From assembly GCA_019058275.1 (NCBI GenBank), contig JAHLVW010000036.1, positions 89,322-153,321 of the forward strand: DNA of 64,000 nucleotides, given 5' to 3'. A program made the translations under genes and the position numbers. The DNA comes from Candidatus Heimdallarchaeota archaeon (GTDB taxonomy: Archaea; Asgardarchaeota; Heimdallarchaeia; JABLTI01). Below, one piece after another: positions 61,774-64,000 of this stretch; the stretch's first letter is position 1; every line of letters starts with the position of its first letter. The notes beneath the pieces were generated by a model that worked only from the letters and a program-made list of their open reading frames with translations, had not been told where the DNA came from and ran no database searches.

Positions 61774-62423
61774 TCAATATTCTGATCTATATTTATACAG
61801 TCACCACATAATGGAGCATCAATTTCATCGTTAGAAGGTGATCCTTCACACCATTGTCCACATTCTGAACAATAGAAACCTAAGGATAGGTCTTTTTGGT
61901 TTAACTCCGAATCTTCATCATAGTCTCCAAAAGCATAATCGATAATCATATCTGTTTCTCTTTGATTTCCGAAACCAATCCTTTCATATTCTAAAGCAAT
62001 TTCAAGTAAACTTGGAGTAACTCTTAGCAAGTCTCTATATGTAACAATTCCTGCAACAATATTCTCCTCTACAATAATTAATCTCCGGATATTCATTTTT
62101 GCCATTAATGACATTGCTTTAGCTACATCTAATGTTGGTGAAGCTGTAATTACTGGTTTTGTTGCGATTTCATCTACTGTTATTTTTGCTGGATTCTTAC
62201 CTATTGCAACCACTCGAGTAACAATATCTCTTTCAGTAATTATCCCTAAGGGTTTCTTTTCACCCTTCTTTGGTTGAATCATTATACTTCCAACACAGTT
62301 ATCTAGCATGAGCTTTGCTGCATCAGCTACAGATTGATCTGGATAGATAGAATGTACTGTAGAAGTCATTACTTCTGATATATCCATCTTGATTTTTGAT
62401 TCGTAGAAATTGTTGTTACTCAT
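61770..62423 (-). CDS. CBS-domain protein with C-terminal zinc ribbon
   Basis: ISEVMTSTVHSIYPDQSVADAAKLM; CSECGQWCEG...CGDC. Confidence 0.9.
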   Translation of the reverse strand: MSNNNFYESKIKMDISEVMTSTVHSIYPDQSVADAAKLMLDNCVGSIMIQPKKGEKKPLGIITERDIVTRVVAIGKNPAKITVDEIATKPVITASPTLDVAKAMSLMAKMNIRRLIIVEENIVAGIVTYRDLLRVTPSLLEIALEYERIGFGNQRETDMIIDYAFGDYDEDSELNQKDLSLGFYCSECGQWCEGSPSNDEIDAPLCGDCINIDQNIE

Positions 62424-62770
62424 TGAGATGACTCAGCTCCCAAAAAGTTCTAAGGAATATTATCTGTTTCATTTATTATAAATTGTTGTGAATAAACTTA
62501 AGAAATTTACAACGAAAAGTTCATAGTTTAAACAATTGAGGAGTAATTGTTAATTTTTAATCTTGAATTTTTTCTAATCATCTTGGAAAAATTTTTGATT
62601 ATAAACAGTTGATATTTATTTGTGTCAATGAAGAAACCTGACAAGTTGAATCAGGATCAATGCTTGGCTAGCACCTGGTAAGGACAAATCATAGTTACAC
62701 CGAGACACACATCTTACTTGTAAAGGGTTGTAAACTTGCAAAAGTATTCAAGTAATATGATGAGCTTGAA

Positions 62771-62980
62771 TTGGGTTCTCTCTATTGTTATGTTGATCCA
62801 GCAAAAAGCATGACTTCTAATGAAAAACAAAAAATCATTCCTAAATCATGTAAAGCTATTGGGTATGACAAATGTACTCTAGTTATAGTACCTACTACAA
62901 CTGAAGCGGATAGAGAGCATTTCGCAAAAATGGATGATAAATTACTTTCTCTTAATCCATATTTAGTTAGAGATTTTTAA
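62771..62980 (+). pseudogene. C-terminal fragment of an unidentified protein
   Basis: Reads as a protein tail (DPAKSMTSNEKQKIIPKSCKAIGYDKCTLVIVPTTTEADREHFAKMDDKLLSLNPYLVRDF) with no long upstream reading frame. Confidence 0.35.
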
Positions 62981-63020
62981 AGAAATAAATGAAGTGGTAG
63001 ATCTTGAAATCAAAAAATAA

Positions 63021-63977
63021 ATGGTGTCGAGGGCAAGTGTAGACCTCGCTTCAGCTCCCTTCAAAGAGACAGTTGAACGAAAATATTATCCAATTATTGA
63101 TGTTTTTCACGGTGTTAATCATTCTCCAAAGTACTTTGATTTTCATCTCTATTGTGATCAAATTCTAATTCCATTCAATCTTGTTTTTGAAGGTAAAATA
63201 AAACTTGATTATGTTCAATTCCTAAAAGAGCTAAATAAAACAATAGTTATTGATAGTGGTGCTGCAGCATTCCATATTGATGCTGAAAAGAAACGAGCAA
63301 AAGGAAAACAAGTAGGTTATCCTGAAGGATATCTTGAAAAGTATCTTGATTTCATAGAAGAAGTTCAGCCAGCATTTGCTTTTGCTTTAGATACTTGTTT
63401 TGAAGAGAAGGAATTTCAAACAATTCCTCAATTTGCCAGGAATATTATAAGACAGAAAGAAACAATAGAAGCTGCTCAAGAAAGAGGTTTATCAGTAAAA
63501 ATCTATCCTGTTGTCCAAGGCTGGGAAAGGATCTCTTATAGTTTCTCTGCTAGATTAACAGAAATTTTGATGAAAGAACATAAGTTAGATAGATTTGGCA
63601 TTGGTAGTATTTGCCGAGCCTTATCTGAAAGAGTATATGAAGTCTTATCCTGGATTGATCCAATTCTAGATTTATCTCAAGCTCATGCTTTTGGACAGAC
63701 TCAAAGAACAGCAGTTATTCTGAAAGAATTCGGAGTTAAATCACTAGATTCAGCTAATGCTACTAGTAATGCTGGACGTCTTTCCTATTGTGATCTTGAA
63801 GGAACCTGGTTCTATTCTAGAAAAAGTAAACAGGGTAGTAGAAAACATGATCTTGATCAAGGATTTCTTATTAATAGAGACAAATACCTCTATTTATTTT
63901 TCTTGAATGTTGAAAGTCTTGATTTTTCTTGTTTTAATATGGTTCCTGATTGGTGGGAACATCCAGTTTCTGGATAA
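63021..63977 (+). CDS. tRNA-guanine transglycosylase superfamily / DpdA-like protein
   Basis: VIDSGAAAF, AFALDTCF, IYPVVQGW, DRFGIGSICRALSE, SQAHAFGQTQ. Confidence 0.5.
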   Translation: MVSRASVDLASAPFKETVERKYYPIIDVFHGVNHSPKYFDFHLYCDQILIPFNLVFEGKIKLDYVQFLKELNKTIVIDSGAAAFHIDAEKKRAKGKQVGYPEGYLEKYLDFIEEVQPAFAFALDTCFEEKEFQTIPQFARNIIRQKETIEAAQERGLSVKIYPVVQGWERISYSFSARLTEILMKEHKLDRFGIGSICRALSERVYEVLSWIDPILDLSQAHAFGQTQRTAVILKEFGVKSLDSANATSNAGRLSYCDLEGTWFYSRKSKQGSRKHDLDQGFLINRDKYLYLFFLNVESLDFSCFNMVPDWWEHPVSG

Positions 63978-64000
63978 TTTTGTTGAAAAATAAAAATGAA

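Noticed and set aside
62630-62760. Possible tRNA (ggctagcacctggtaaggac...)
   Set aside because: No acceptor-stem pairing or T-loop consensus could be assembled.
1-64000. CRISPR array
   Set aside because: No regularly spaced repeats with unique spacers were seen.
1-64000. Genome-wide replacement of TAG by a sense meaning
   Set aside because: Many intact genes here end in TAG (e.g. 2495, 8276, 10455, 40476) at natural protein ends, so wholesale reassignment is not supported; only the two TAG-interrupted ORFs remain candidates.

Overview
AT-rich 64 kb archaeal chromosomal segment. A eukaryote-like topoisomerase IB, RpoP/Rpb12, archaeal-type GlyRS and a mosaic gene set suggest an Asgard (Heimdall-like) affiliation; this is inference only. 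Most of the window is housekeeping or metabolic: glmS, glyS, dihydroorotase, an ATP-citrate-lyase-like pair, threonine dehydratase, aldo/keto reductases and CBS proteins. The strongest unusual locus is an anaerobic ribonucleotide reductase cassette at about 40.6-44.6 kb. There a complete NrdR-like repressor (Zn ribbon + ATP cone) is fused to a second ATP cone and the NrdD catalytic domain. The C-terminal Zn half-site and glycyl-radical loop are encoded by a separate 81-aa ORF, followed by a glutaredoxin-like gene and nrdG. Other notable items: two genes interrupted only by in-frame TAG codons (54879-55979 and 30497-30820, minus strand); an ArsR-GyrI / nucleotidyltransferase / UvrA-like operon; a 214-bp direct-repeat scar bracketing an alpha/beta-hydrolase gene; a strong inverted-repeat operator before an RHH regulator; a duplicated membrane-anchored wHTH protein; a wHTH regulator ending in an EF-hand-like loop; three ferredoxin-fused aldo/keto reductases; and a DpdA/TGT-like protein at the right edge. 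No CRISPR array, rRNA or convincing tRNA was seen. All calls come from reading the sequence; no database search was run.
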